A DNA stretch of 7,612 bases from Synergistaceae bacterium (GTDB lineage Bacteria; Synergistota; Synergistia; Synergistales; Aminobacteriaceae): the NCBI GenBank assembly GCA_031270755.1, contig JAISWV010000346.1:1-7612 (forward strand), given 5' to 3'. This document shows, piece after piece, positions 1 to 6,824 of the stretch. Each line of letters begins with the position of its first letter. Position 1 is the first letter of the stretch. Below the pieces are notes generated by a model. That model was not told where the DNA came from, searched no databases, and worked only from the letters and a program-made list of their open reading frames with translations. Position numbers and translations under genes: made by a program.

Positions 1-83
1 CAGACCGAAGCCTGCTTATAGAGGTTTGTAAGCACCAAATAGTATCTGGGTCCCGTTATTTACGTAATAAATTGAACAGTCTG

Positions 84-225
84 TCTGGGCTGTGCCCGGA
101 GCTTTTCAAAACCTCACAGGTTTAAAATCTCGGGCTTCGCCCGAATCTACCGGGGGACTTGTCTCCTGCCGGAGCTTGAGGCGGAGCCTTGAGGTTTTGC
201 CTGTGGTTCGAGGCAGAACCTTAAG
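84..225 (+). other. Cluster of consecutive hairpins, candidate structured RNA or IS end
   Basis: Six stems are packed into about 140 bases. Perfect or near-perfect stems with 3-nt loops lie at 84-100 (7 bp, loop TGT), 109-123 (6 bp, loop CAC), 130-144 (6 bp, loop TTC) and 175-193 (8 bp, loop GGA). A bulged hairpin lies at 150-172. A 15-bp stem pairs 188-202 with 211-225 and competes with the 3' arm of the 175-193 hairpin. AAAACCTCA at 108-116 can also pair with TGAGGTTTT at 190-198, giving an alternative fold. Every non-Watson-Crick pair I find inside these stems (86/98, 155/164, 177/191, 178/190, 191/222, 197/216) is G-U on the + strand and would be A-C on the - strand. This mildly favours + strand transcription, though I searched the + strand first. 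No T-run follows, so a simple terminator is unlikely. It may be a transposon right end, an extragenic palindromic repeat cluster or a non-coding RNA. Confidence 0.5.
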
Positions 226-332
226 CGATTGACATACTCCGGCTCCCATTCGCGCCTCCCGGATTGCGTCGTTATTTCCTCCAAGTTTAAGGCAGCGTCA
301 TTTACTCCCGCGGTACATATTGACTCAAACAT
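106..332 (-). pseudogene. Possible decayed 3' end of an IS200/IS605-type tnpB
   Basis: The - strand contains a short reading frame with NDAALNLEEI near 298-269, which recalls the third RuvC motif of TnpB (D-x-N-A-A-x-N). A second frame, joined by a shift near 225, continues with RQETSPPVDSGEARDF and stops at 108-106. This is similar in style to TnpB C-termini, which often end in a KQE-type tail. The usual Asp-Arg-Asp before the Asn and the upstream zinc-finger cysteines are absent, and nothing tnpB-like continues beyond about 332, so the piece would be 5'-truncated and frameshifted. Downstream on the same strand a hairpin (100-84) is followed by TTCAAT (76-71), which resembles the hairpin-plus-cleavage-site layout of an IS605-family right end. 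The resemblance was judged by eye. A chance reading frame through a structured region is the main alternative. Confidence 0.3.
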
Positions 333-348
333 AATAACGTTATATCAT
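320..348 (+). promoter_or_regulatory. Sigma70-type promoter for the operon
   Basis: TTGACT at 320-325 matches five of six -35 consensus bases and TATCAT at 343-348 matches five of six -10 bases, with an ideal 17-bp spacer. Transcription would begin near 355, leaving a leader of about 140 bases before the creatininase start at 495. This is the best promoter I can see upstream of the operon. The surrounding DNA is AT-rich compared with the genes, as expected for a promoter region. Confidence 0.55.
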
Positions 349-357
349 TATTATGTT
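328..357. promoter_or_regulatory. Operator-like inverted repeat over the promoter
   Basis: AACATAATAA (328-337) and TTATTATGTT (348-357) form a perfect 10-bp inverted repeat with a 10-bp centre. Inside it, ATAACGTTAT (334-343) is itself a perfect palindrome. The repeat covers the -35/-10 spacer, the -10 hexamer and the expected transcription start, where a bound dimeric repressor would block polymerase. No regulator gene is present in the window, so the protein that binds is unknown. A purely AT-rich coincidence is possible but less likely for two nested palindromes. Confidence 0.45.
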
Positions 358-494
358 CACTGAATGAAAAAATATGACCGCTGAGAGGAGTGCTGCGGGA
401 TGTCTTGATTTAAAGAGCAAGCGCGCTTTGTTTGAGGAAGGGTTGTCGAAGGGTAAAAATGCAGTTTTGCTTGTTTTTGTCTCTGGAGGTATGT
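349..494 (+). other. 5' leader of the operon, no gene seen
   Basis: This stretch lies between the predicted promoter and the first gene. It contains a short palindrome AAGCGCGCTT (419-428) and two purine-rich ribosome-binding-like sites: GAAGGG (448-453), five bases before an in-frame ATG at 459, and GGAGG (485-489), before the preferred ATG at 495. I see no recognisable riboswitch, attenuator with a T-run, or separate small gene. Confidence 0.4.
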
Positions 495-1265
495 ATGACC
501 TATAAAATTATGGAAATGAGCTGGACGGAATTCGAGCGCAGGAGAAAGGAAACGAATACCGTCATTGTTCCAACGGGCGCGGTAGAGGTTTATGGCCCGC
601 ATTTGCCTATGGGGACGGACTGCATAGTGGCGGAAGCGATATCGCGCCTTGTGGCCGAGCGAACGGGAGCGCTGATTGCGCCCATGATTGAGCTGGGAGA
701 ATCGACAGGGCTGATCGGGTTCCCCGGAACTTTGGCATTGTCGAAAGAAATCTTTCACCAGGCTATCGATGGGTTATTTACGGAGCTGATCCGCAGCGGG
801 TTCAAAAACTGCCTGTTCATTACAGGACACGCCGGCAATGTCAATTCCATCAGTTATCTCTGCCGTAAATATCAGCGCGAAAAAGGCGTTCTCTGCGGTC
901 AGGTGGACTGGTGGCGCTTCGCCAGCGCCAACAGCGGAGACATCTTCGAAATGAAGGGGCACATGGCCCACGGACATGCCAGCGAGTGCGGAACCTCGGT
1001 CATGCTCTACCTCAGTCCGAATCTGGTGCGTATGGAAGACGCGGCGAGGGTCGAGCCTGCCCCCGCCCACATCAGCTATCCCGATATCGTTAGGTACGTG
1101 CCCCTGGAGACAAAAACCCCTTCGGGCATCGTCGGGGACGCCACTCTCGGGTCAGCCGAAAAGGGGCGTAAGATCATCGAAAAATGTGTTGACAGGATCG
1201 TAGAGTATATGAGCTTTGAATTTGGGGGAAAAACTGAAAACATCGAGGAGGAATGGAAATCATGA
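495..1265 (+). CDS. Creatininase-family amidohydrolase
   Basis: This 256-residue protein matches the creatininase family (creatinine amidohydrolase and relatives), cytoplasmic metal-dependent enzymes that hydrolyse cyclic or linear amides. Visible motifs are GAVEVYGPHLPMGTD at 28-42, ITGHAGN at 109-115 and GHASECGTS at 160-168, matching the usual EQHGPHLPxxTD, NGHGGN and HAGxxxTS blocks. E31, D42 and H112 correspond to metal ligands of Pseudomonas creatininase. The position of its other histidine ligand (His36) is Tyr33 here, so true creatininase activity should not be assumed. The ATG at 495 is chosen because GGAGG at 485-489 lies five bases upstream and homologues begin close to this point. 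An in-frame ATG at 459 would add 12 hydrophobic residues and cannot be excluded. The stop overlaps the next start (ATGA at 1262), so the two genes are translationally coupled. The specific substrate is unknown. Confidence 0.88.
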   Translation: MTYKIMEMSWTEFERRRKETNTVIVPTGAVEVYGPHLPMGTDCIVAEAISRLVAERTGALIAPMIELGESTGLIGFPGTLALSKEIFHQAIDGLFTELIRSGFKNCLFITGHAGNVNSISYLCRKYQREKGVLCGQVDWWRFASANSGDIFEMKGHMAHGHASECGTSVMLYLSPNLVRMEDAARVEPAPAHISYPDIVRYVPLETKTPSGIVGDATLGSAEKGRKIIEKCVDRIVEYMSFEFGGKTENIEEEWKS

Positions 1266-2755
1266 AAAAAATATTGTCTCTGCTTTTTTGGGCCGGTGTT
1301 TTAGTGTGTTCGTTCGCGCTTGCCGGAGAGGCTAAGGGAAAGCTGAAGGACACGCTGGTGCTGGCCACGTGGGAGGACTTGGCGACGATGGATCCTCAGG
1401 GTTCCAGTCGTGTCAGCAACTGGATGGTTCAGCGTAATATCTTCGATACGCTGGTCACGGAACGGCCGGGCGGCGTCGTCGAACCCAAACTCGCCAAAAG
1501 CTGGGAGTTTCTGGATGACGTGACCGTGAGGTTCTACCTTCGGGACGATGTGAAATTTCACAACGGAGAGCCCTTCACCGCTGAAGACGTTTTGTTCACG
1601 ATCAAAAGGGGTCTTTCAAACCCAATTTCCGCGTCCACATTTCAATTTTTTGACATCGACAACTCCAAGATCATCGATCCGCATACCGTGGATCTGAAAT
1701 TGAAGAGCCCTTACGCGGCTATATTCAACACGCTGGCGGGAGGCCGCGCCAGTATCGTCTCCAAAAAAGCCGTCGAGGAAGCGGGCGATAGCAAATTCGC
1801 CCGCGCTCCCGTCGGGTCAGGGCCGTACAAACTGCGGGAATGGGTATCCGGCACCGAGATCAGCCTCGTGAGGAACGACGCTTACTGGGGAAATAAGGCA
1901 ATAACGAAAAACGTGGTCTTTAAGGTCATTCCCGAAGCCGCCAACCGAGTCATTGAACTCGAAACAGGCGGGGCGGACGTGATCTACGAGGTCGCTGGAA
2001 CGGATATCGACCGCGTCAATGAAATAGACGGTGCCCATGTCCTGATGGGCGACTCCAACCGCTACATGTTTATCACCTTCAGCATGAAAGACGAAACCCT
2101 AGCCAGCAAAGATCTGCGCCACGCGCTCTCCTACGCCCTGGACAAGGACGCGATCGTGAAAGCCTGCTACAGCGGCGCGGCTAGAACGGCGACAGGTTAT
2201 TACCCTTCTAACGTCTTCGCTTTCAAGGAAATTGGGGTACTGCCTTACGACCTGGAAAAAGCGAAGGAACTTATGAAGAAGTCGGGCCACGAAAAAGGAT
2301 TGACGCTGAATTTTCTGGTAGATTCCCGTGAAATGGACGCCCGGCTCGCCGAGGCCATCCAAAACATGTGGAACCGGATCGGCCTGAAGGTCAACATCTT
2401 CCAGATGGCCTTCTCCAACTACACGTCACAGGGAAACACGATTCAAATCGGGCTCCGGGCCGGCAACGCGAACGAACCCTCCAACATCCTGATCGTCTAC
2501 GACCCCGAGTTCGGCGAACGCCTGCAGCCCAACGACGAGAAACTTGCCGCTATGCTGAAAGAGGCAATCACCTTCTACGACAGCGGCAAACGGGCCGCCG
2601 CCTACGAAGCCATTCAGGACTACCTGCACGATATGCGCTACAGCATCCCCCTCGCCTTCACTCCGGTCATTTACGGCCTCAGCGACAAGGTCGAGGGGTT
2701 CGACTGCGATCCTCGCCAGCAGGTGGACCTCTATAAGGTCTCCATCTACGAATAA
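1262..2755 (+). CDS. ABC transporter substrate-binding protein, family 5 (DppA/OppA type)
   Basis: This 497-residue protein is the extracytoplasmic solute receptor for the permease encoded downstream. Residues 1-21 form a Sec signal peptide: MKK, a hydrophobic core to about residue 20, and an ALA site at 19-21 for signal peptidase I. The only nearby cysteine (C16) follows Val-Leu-Val and is not a lipobox, so the mature protein should be soluble in the periplasm. The family signature lies at about 77-112 (LAKSWEF then RDDVKFHNGEPFTAEDV). GSGPYKL, YWGNKA and RHALSYALDKDAIV further along are typical of the large two-lobed family 5 fold, and the length is normal. The ATG at 1262 is preferred to the one at 1253 because GGAGG at 1247-1251 sits ten bases upstream of it and directly abuts the other. 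Family members bind peptides, nickel chelates, opines or sugars. The ligand cannot be read from the sequence. Confidence 0.93.
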   Translation: MKKILSLLFWAGVLVCSFALAGEAKGKLKDTLVLATWEDLATMDPQGSSRVSNWMVQRNIFDTLVTERPGGVVEPKLAKSWEFLDDVTVRFYLRDDVKFHNGEPFTAEDVLFTIKRGLSNPISASTFQFFDIDNSKIIDPHTVDLKLKSPYAAIFNTLAGGRASIVSKKAVEEAGDSKFARAPVGSGPYKLREWVSGTEISLVRNDAYWGNKAITKNVVFKVIPEAANRVIELETGGADVIYEVAGTDIDRVNEIDGAHVLMGDSNRYMFITFSMKDETLASKDLRHALSYALDKDAIVKACYSGAARTATGYYPSNVFAFKEIGVLPYDLEKAKELMKKSGHEKGLTLNFLVDSREMDARLAEAIQNMWNRIGLKVNIFQMAFSNYTSQGNTIQIGLRAGNANEPSNILIVYDPEFGERLQPNDEKLAAMLKEAITFYDSGKRAAAYEAIQDYLHDMRYSIPLAFTPVIYGLSDKVEGFDCDPRQQVDLYKVSIYE

Positions 2756-2791
2756 CGTTCGCGGATAGCCGAAGCGGTTGTTTCTGCAAAA

Positions 2792-2798
2792 AAGGGGG
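2792..2798 (+). promoter_or_regulatory. Ribosome binding site setting a TTG start for dppB
   Basis: AAGGGGG lies nine bases before the TTG at 2808. No in-frame ATG occurs before residue 11 (M11-M12, inside the first membrane segment), and the GTG at 2810 is out of frame. An upstream in-frame TTG at 2778 has no such site. The site therefore favours TTG 2808 as the start. Confidence 0.5.
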
Positions 2799-2807
2799 AA
2801 GCGGGTT

Positions 2808-3788
2808 TTGTGGAAATTTATATCAAGAAGGCTCCTGATGATGATTCCGGTTCTGATCGGCGTCTCTTTCGCAATATTCACGCTGATGTACTTTGCGCCG
2901 GGAGATCCTGCCGATATCATTTTGGGAGACATGGCCACCGAGGCGGACAAGGCGATGTTTCGCAAGGAGCATGGACTTGACGCTCCCTTTGTGGTGCAGT
3001 ATTTCTATTATGTAAAGGGAATCGTGACGAGAGCCGACCTTGGAACTTCCTACGTTACGAAACAGCCCGTAACGACGGAAATTCTGCAGCGGTTCCCCGC
3101 GACATGCAAACTCGCGTCCCTCAGTGTTATCGTCGCCATCATCACCGGCGTCAGCGCGGGTATCGTCTCCGCCACGCGGCAGTACTCCCTGCTCGACAAT
3201 ATATGCCGTGTCGTGTCCATGGCGGGGGTCTCCATGCCCAATTTCTGGATGGGAATGATGCTGATCATCCTGTTTGCCGTTGTCCTGAAGTGGCTTCCTC
3301 CGTCAGGATTCAGCACTCCGCGGCACTGGATACTGCCGGCCATAACGATCGGCTCGAGCTCTGCCGCTACCATCATGCGGATGACGCGCTCCAGCATGCT
3401 CGAAGTCATCCGCCAGGACTACATCCGAACGGCCCGCGCCCGAGGCGAAAGCGAACGGGTCGTCATATGGAACCACGCGCTCAAAAACGCCTTGATCCCC
3501 ATCATAACCGTTGTCGGCCTCTCCTTCGGCAGGCTTCTCGGCGGCGCGGTCATGACAGAATCCATTTTTTCGATCGCTGGGCTGGGAAAACTGATGGTCG
3601 ACGCGATCAAGGTCAAAAACATTCCCATGATCCAGGGCGGGGTGCTGTTCATCGCGTTCGTGATGGTGCTCTTGAACCTTCTTGTAGACGTGCTTTACGC
3701 CTACGCGGACCCGCGAATCAGATCCCAGTACGTCCGTCCGAAGGTTCGCAGCGCGCCGGAGTCAAAGGAGGCCCTGAATGCCGAATAA
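2808..3788 (+). CDS. dppB: ABC transporter permease, DppB type
   Basis: This 326-residue inner-membrane protein is one of the two channel-forming subunits of a peptide/nickel-family importer. It begins (M)WKFISRRLLMMIPVLIG, the usual DppB opening: a short basic cytoplasmic tail, then the first membrane helix (about 9-29), then the conserved APGDPA at 30-35. Further hydrophobic segments lie at roughly 97-122, 136-160, 165-190, 230-255 and 280-300. The cytoplasmic EAA-type coupling loop starts at D204 (DYIRTARARG, then HALKNALIPI), where an ATPase docks. The predicted start is TTG, unlike the ATG of its neighbours. It lies 52 bp after the binding-protein gene, and its last 11 bp overlap dppC. 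The dpp name reflects gene order and family. Dipeptide specificity is not shown. Confidence 0.92.
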   Translation: MWKFISRRLLMMIPVLIGVSFAIFTLMYFAPGDPADIILGDMATEADKAMFRKEHGLDAPFVVQYFYYVKGIVTRADLGTSYVTKQPVTTEILQRFPATCKLASLSVIVAIITGVSAGIVSATRQYSLLDNICRVVSMAGVSMPNFWMGMMLIILFAVVLKWLPPSGFSTPRHWILPAITIGSSSAATIMRMTRSSMLEVIRQDYIRTARARGESERVVIWNHALKNALIPIITVVGLSFGRLLGGAVMTESIFSIAGLGKLMVDAIKVKNIPMIQGGVLFIAFVMVLLNLLVDVLYAYADPRIRSQYVRPKVRSAPESKEALNAE

Positions 3789-4674
3789 TCCAGGCTCGAA
3801 AGAGTCCAGTAAAGAATCCGTCATGGTCTCCAAGCGTAACCAATGGGGAGATATCGCGGGCCGCCTCGTCAAAAATCAGGCGGCGGTGGTAGGGTTCGTC
3901 ATCGTCGCGCTGTTTGTCCTTTGCGCTCTGTTCCCGCGGTGGATCGCCCCCTATGGCTACGACGACCAAGACCTCGCCAAGCAGTTCGTGAAACCCTGTG
4001 CGGAACATTTGTTCGGCACGGACGACTACGGCAGGGATATTTTTAGCCGCGTGGTCTACGGCAGCCGTATTTCTCTGTCAATCGGACTGGTGTCTATCAG
4101 CTTCTCCTGCGTGGTGGGCGTTCTAATTGGATGCGTTGCCGGTTATTACGGCAATGTTCTCGACAACACCCTGATGCGCCTCATGGACATCATGCTGGCG
4201 ATGCCCAGCATCCTTCTGGCCATTGCTATTGTCTCGGCGTTAGGGGCGGGGCTCCGGAACCTGGTCATCGCGATCGGCATATCCACGATCCCGCAATACG
4301 CGCGCATCGTGCGGGCCTCGGTGCTGTCCATCAAGGATCAGGAATTTATCGAGGCGGCACGCTGCATCGGCGCCAGCGACTGGCGCATTTTAATGAGGCA
4401 CATCCTTCCCAATTGCATGGCGCCCATTATCGTGCAGGCGACGATGAACATCGCCATCGCCATTCTTTCCGCGGCGTCTCTTTCTTTCATCGGCCTCGGG
4501 ATCGCGCCCCCGACGCCGGAGTGGGGAGCCATGCTCTCCGCCGGCAGGGCATACCTCCGCAATCACTGGTTCATCGTCATCTTCCCGGGAGCGGCCATCA
4601 TGCTTTCCGTTTTCGCCTTCAATCTCTTCGGCGATGGTCTCCGGGATGCCCTCGACCCCCGGTTGAAGAGCTGA
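3778..4674 (+). CDS. dppC: ABC transporter permease, DppC type
   Basis: This 298-residue inner-membrane protein is the partner of DppB in the translocation channel. A polar N-terminal tail is followed by the first membrane helix at about 35-53, a periplasmic loop with the highly conserved FGTDDYGRD at 79-87, and five more hydrophobic segments. The coupling loop carries a textbook EAA motif (E192-A-A, followed by G-A-S) and HILPNC. The start is well supported: AAAGGAGG at 3764-3771 lies six bases before the ATG, inside the end of dppB, so ribosomes finishing dppB can reinitiate. A later ATG at residue 16 has no comparable site. The C-terminus ends GDGLRDALDPRL, as usual for the family. Confidence 0.94.
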   Translation: MPNNPGSKESSKESVMVSKRNQWGDIAGRLVKNQAAVVGFVIVALFVLCALFPRWIAPYGYDDQDLAKQFVKPCAEHLFGTDDYGRDIFSRVVYGSRISLSIGLVSISFSCVVGVLIGCVAGYYGNVLDNTLMRLMDIMLAMPSILLAIAIVSALGAGLRNLVIAIGISTIPQYARIVRASVLSIKDQEFIEAARCIGASDWRILMRHILPNCMAPIIVQATMNIAIAILSAASLSFIGLGIAPPTPEWGAMLSAGRAYLRNHWFIVIFPGAAIMLSVFAFNLFGDGLRDALDPRLKS

Positions 4675-4687
4675 AGGGGGCAGGGCT

Positions 4688-5710
4688 ATGAGCAATCGTT
4701 TGCTGGAGGTGAAAAACCTCGTGGTCAAATACAGGTCCGGCAAAACGGCTGTCCACGCCGTCAACGGAATTTCCTTCGGGATAAGGAAGGGTGAATCTCT
4801 CGGGCTCGTGGGGGAGACTGGGGCGGGCAAAACCACTACGGCCCTGGCGATTTTGCGGCTGATCGCCTCTCCGCCCGGAAAAATCGAGGGCGGGGAGGTG
4901 GAGTATGACGGGAAAAATCTGCTGGAACTCCCCGAGTCTGGTATGAGGCACATTCGAGGCAATAGGATATCGATGATCTTTCAAGACCCAATGACTTCCC
5001 TCAATCCCGTCATGACGGTGGGGGACCAGATCGCCGCCACCATACGCCTGCACCGGAAGAAATCCAGAAAGGACGCCGCGGTTGAGGCGCGGAACATGCT
5101 GGAGCTGGTGGGGATCCCAGGCGAGCGTTACAACGAATATCCTCATCAGTTTTCCGGCGGAATGAAGCAGCGCGTCATGATCGCCATCGCCCTGTCCTGC
5201 AACCCGTCGCTCCTGATCGCGGACGAACCCACTACAGCCCTGGACGTCACGATTCAGGCCCAGGTTCTGGACCTGATAGAGAAACTGAAACGGGAGTTCG
5301 ATACATCGCTTCTGTTGATCACCCACGATCTGGGCGTCGTGGCGGAGGTGTGCGAGAACGCGGCGATCATGTACGCCGGAGAGATTGTCGAGTACGGGAA
5401 CCTGCGTCATATCTACAAAGGCACCCTGCACCCGTATACCCAGGGGCTGTTCGAGTCCATACCCAACATCGACGAGGACGTGCGCCGTCTGAAGCCCATT
5501 GAGGGGATGATGGCGGACCCGACGCGGCTGCCTCAGGGGTGCGCCTTCGCCCTCCGGTGTCCTTACAAGGACGGCGGCTGTGAGAAAAACGCGATCCCGG
5601 TCTTCGAGCCCGAACCGGGCCACCTCGTCAAGTGCTTGAAATGGAGCGAAATAAAGGGCTCGGATCGAAGGAAGCGACTGGAAGAGCGACGCGGGGAGAG
5701 AATCGCATGA
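4688..5710 (+). CDS. dppD: ABC transporter ATP-binding protein, DppD type
   Basis: This 340-residue cytoplasmic ATPase is one half of the nucleotide-binding pair powering import. It has Walker A GETGAGKT at 42-49, Q-loop Q99 in [11 protein letters not shown], the canonical signature FSGGMKQR at 155-162, Walker B LLIADE at 175-180 with catalytic E180, D-loop ALD at 184-186, and H-loop H213. The C-terminal oligopeptide-transporter extension (about 235-320) includes HPYTQGL and four cysteines at 285, 291, 298 and 316. Iron-sulphur clusters have been reported at this type of domain in some Dpp/Opp transporters. A basic tail of about 20 residues follows. The start is set by AAGGGGG at 4674-4680, seven bases upstream. 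The gap after dppC is 13 bp, and its stop overlaps the dppF start as ATGA. Confidence 0.94.
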   Translation: MSNRLLEVKNLVVKYRSGKTAVHAVNGISFGIRKGESLGLVGETGAGKTTTALAILRLIASPPGKIEGGEVEYDGKNLLELPESGMRHIRGNRISMIFQDPMTSLNPVMTVGDQIAATIRLHRKKSRKDAAVEARNMLELVGIPGERYNEYPHQFSGGMKQRVMIAIALSCNPSLLIADEPTTALDVTIQAQVLDLIEKLKREFDTSLLLITHDLGVVAEVCENAAIMYAGEIVEYGNLRHIYKGTLHPYTQGLFESIPNIDEDVRRLKPIEGMMADPTRLPQGCAFALRCPYKDGGCEKNAIPVFEPEPGHLVKCLKWSEIKGSDRRKRLEERRGERIA

Positions 5711-6669
5711 AAAAGTTACTGGAAACTCGAAACCTGAAGAAGTATTTTCGAACGCCTCGCGGTATGCTGTACGCTGTAGACAACGTCAGCTTTGTCATCA
5801 AAGAGGGCGAAACTTTGGGTGTAGTCGGCGAGTCCGGCTGCGGAAAGTCCACACTGGGGCGATGCGTGGTACGCCTTCACGACGTAACCGATGGACAGGT
5901 CTGGTACAAAGAGAAAGAAATCAGCCGGCTTTCCCGCAAGGACTTCCGGGATTATCGCCGGGATATGCAGATGATCTTCCAAGACCCTTTTTCGTCTCTC
6001 AACCCGCGGATGTCTGTCAGCCAGATCATTGCCGAACCTTTGATCATCCACAAAATGTGTGCCAATTCCTTCGAGCTGGGGCGGAAGGTTGGCGAGCTGA
6101 TGGATACCGTGGGCCTCGCCAGAAGGCTCGCCAGCTCTTACCCTCATGAGCTGGACGGAGGAAGGCGGCAGAGAATAGGAATCGCCCGCGCCTTGTCTCT
6201 GAATCCCCGCTTTATCGTCTGCGACGAGCCTGTCTCCGCTCTGGACGTCTCGATACAAGCTCAGATCCTGAACCTCATGCAGGACTTGCAGGAGGAATTG
6301 CGCCTGACCTACATGTTCATCACGCACAACATATCGGTGGTAAAGCATATTTCCAACAACATCATGGTCATGTACATGGGCACGGTCGTGGAATTGGCCC
6401 CGTCTCCCGACGTTTTCAGATATCGTATGCATCCTTACACTAAGGCGCTGCTGGACGCGGCGCCCATTCCTGACCCCGACAAGAAACGGCGGCGGGAACC
6501 GCTGAAAGGGGAAATAACGTCCCCCATAGATCTACCTGCGGGATGCCGTTTCGCGAAACGTTGCGTTTACGCGTCCGGCGAATGCTTCTCCTCCGATCCT
6601 CTGCTGAAGGAATATCGGCCAGGTCACTTTACGGCGTGCCACAACACGGAAAAGATCAATGAGTTGTAA
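5707..6669 (+). CDS. dppF: ABC transporter ATP-binding protein, DppF type
   Basis: This 320-residue cytoplasmic ATPase is the second nucleotide-binding subunit and pairs with DppD. It has Walker A GESGCGKS at 41-48, Q-loop Q92 in [11 protein letters not shown], Walker B FIVCDE at 169-174 with E174, D-loop ALD at 178-180 and H-loop H207. The signature is LDGGRRQR at 149-156, with Asp150 where the usual LSGGQ has Ser. I recall the same variant in other DppF-like proteins, so it is probably a subfamily trait rather than damage. The C-terminal extension has HPYTKAL and cysteines at 280, 286, 293 and 311, spaced exactly as in DppD. The ATG at 5707 is chosen over upstream in-frame starts because it gives the standard [14 protein letters not shown] opening, lies eight bases after GGGGAG (5693-5698), and forms an ATGA junction with dppD. 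Confidence 0.94.
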   Translation: MKKLLETRNLKKYFRTPRGMLYAVDNVSFVIKEGETLGVVGESGCGKSTLGRCVVRLHDVTDGQVWYKEKEISRLSRKDFRDYRRDMQMIFQDPFSSLNPRMSVSQIIAEPLIIHKMCANSFELGRKVGELMDTVGLARRLASSYPHELDGGRRQRIGIARALSLNPRFIVCDEPVSALDVSIQAQILNLMQDLQEELRLTYMFITHNISVVKHISNNIMVMYMGTVVELAPSPDVFRYRMHPYTKALLDAAPIPDPDKKRRREPLKGEITSPIDLPAGCRFAKRCVYASGECFSSDPLLKEYRPGHFTACHNTEKINEL

Positions 6670-6689
6670 ACGTTCAGGTTTTCTCGGCG

Positions 6690-6698
6690 TGGTATACT
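6690..6698 (+). promoter_or_regulatory. Possible extended -10 promoter for the hydrolase gene
   Basis: TGGTATACT combines a TGn extension with TATACT, five of six matches to the -10 consensus. No good -35 hexamer lies 16-18 bp upstream, so it would depend on the extended -10 contact. A transcript would start near 6705, leaving about 120 bases before the gene at 6825. The 155-bp gap after dppF shows no clear hairpin-plus-T-run terminator, so read-through from the operon is equally possible. No other gene is seen in this gap. Confidence 0.3.
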
Positions 6699-6824
6699 TC
6701 AAACGGTCACAGGCGACAGTTTGGCTTACGGATTTGAAATCTAAATTAAAAACAGCCCATGGAAAGCAGCTTGGTATAGATCAATAGTCATGACAAGAAC
6801 AAGTGAAAATCGGAGGTTTTTCGA

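Noticed and set aside
2..123. Open + strand frame entering from the left edge (starting DRSLLIEV), about 40 codons
   Set aside because: It has no recognisable motif, runs into the hairpin cluster, and is short enough to be open by chance. A true gene tail cannot be shown without upstream sequence.
229..234. Perfect -35 hexamer TTGACA
   Set aside because: Bases 16-18 positions downstream are GC-rich (around 251-257) and contain nothing like a -10 element.
432..494. N-terminal extension of the creatininase from TTG 432, which looks like a signal peptide
   Set aside because: There is no ribosome site before TTG 432. Family members are cytoplasmic and begin near the ATG at 495, which has a good GGAGG site.
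357..758. 133-codon open frame on the - strand
   Set aside because: It is a shadow of the creatininase gene and its leader. The composition is low-complexity basic with no family motif, and it runs across the promoter region.
3104..3892. 262-codon + frame overlapping dppB and dppC
   Set aside because: It is an out-of-frame shadow, rich in Arg, His and Pro, lying inside two well-supported permease genes.
4619..5623. 334-codon open frame on the - strand opposite dppD
   Set aside because: It is antisense to a fully motif-supported ATPase gene. Its length reflects codon bias of the real gene, and it shows no recognisable domain.
6760..6780. Tiny frame ATG GAA AGC AGC TTG GTA TAG as a leader peptide (ATG at 6759)
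   Set aside because: It has only six codons, no ribosome binding site, and no adjacent attenuator hairpin.
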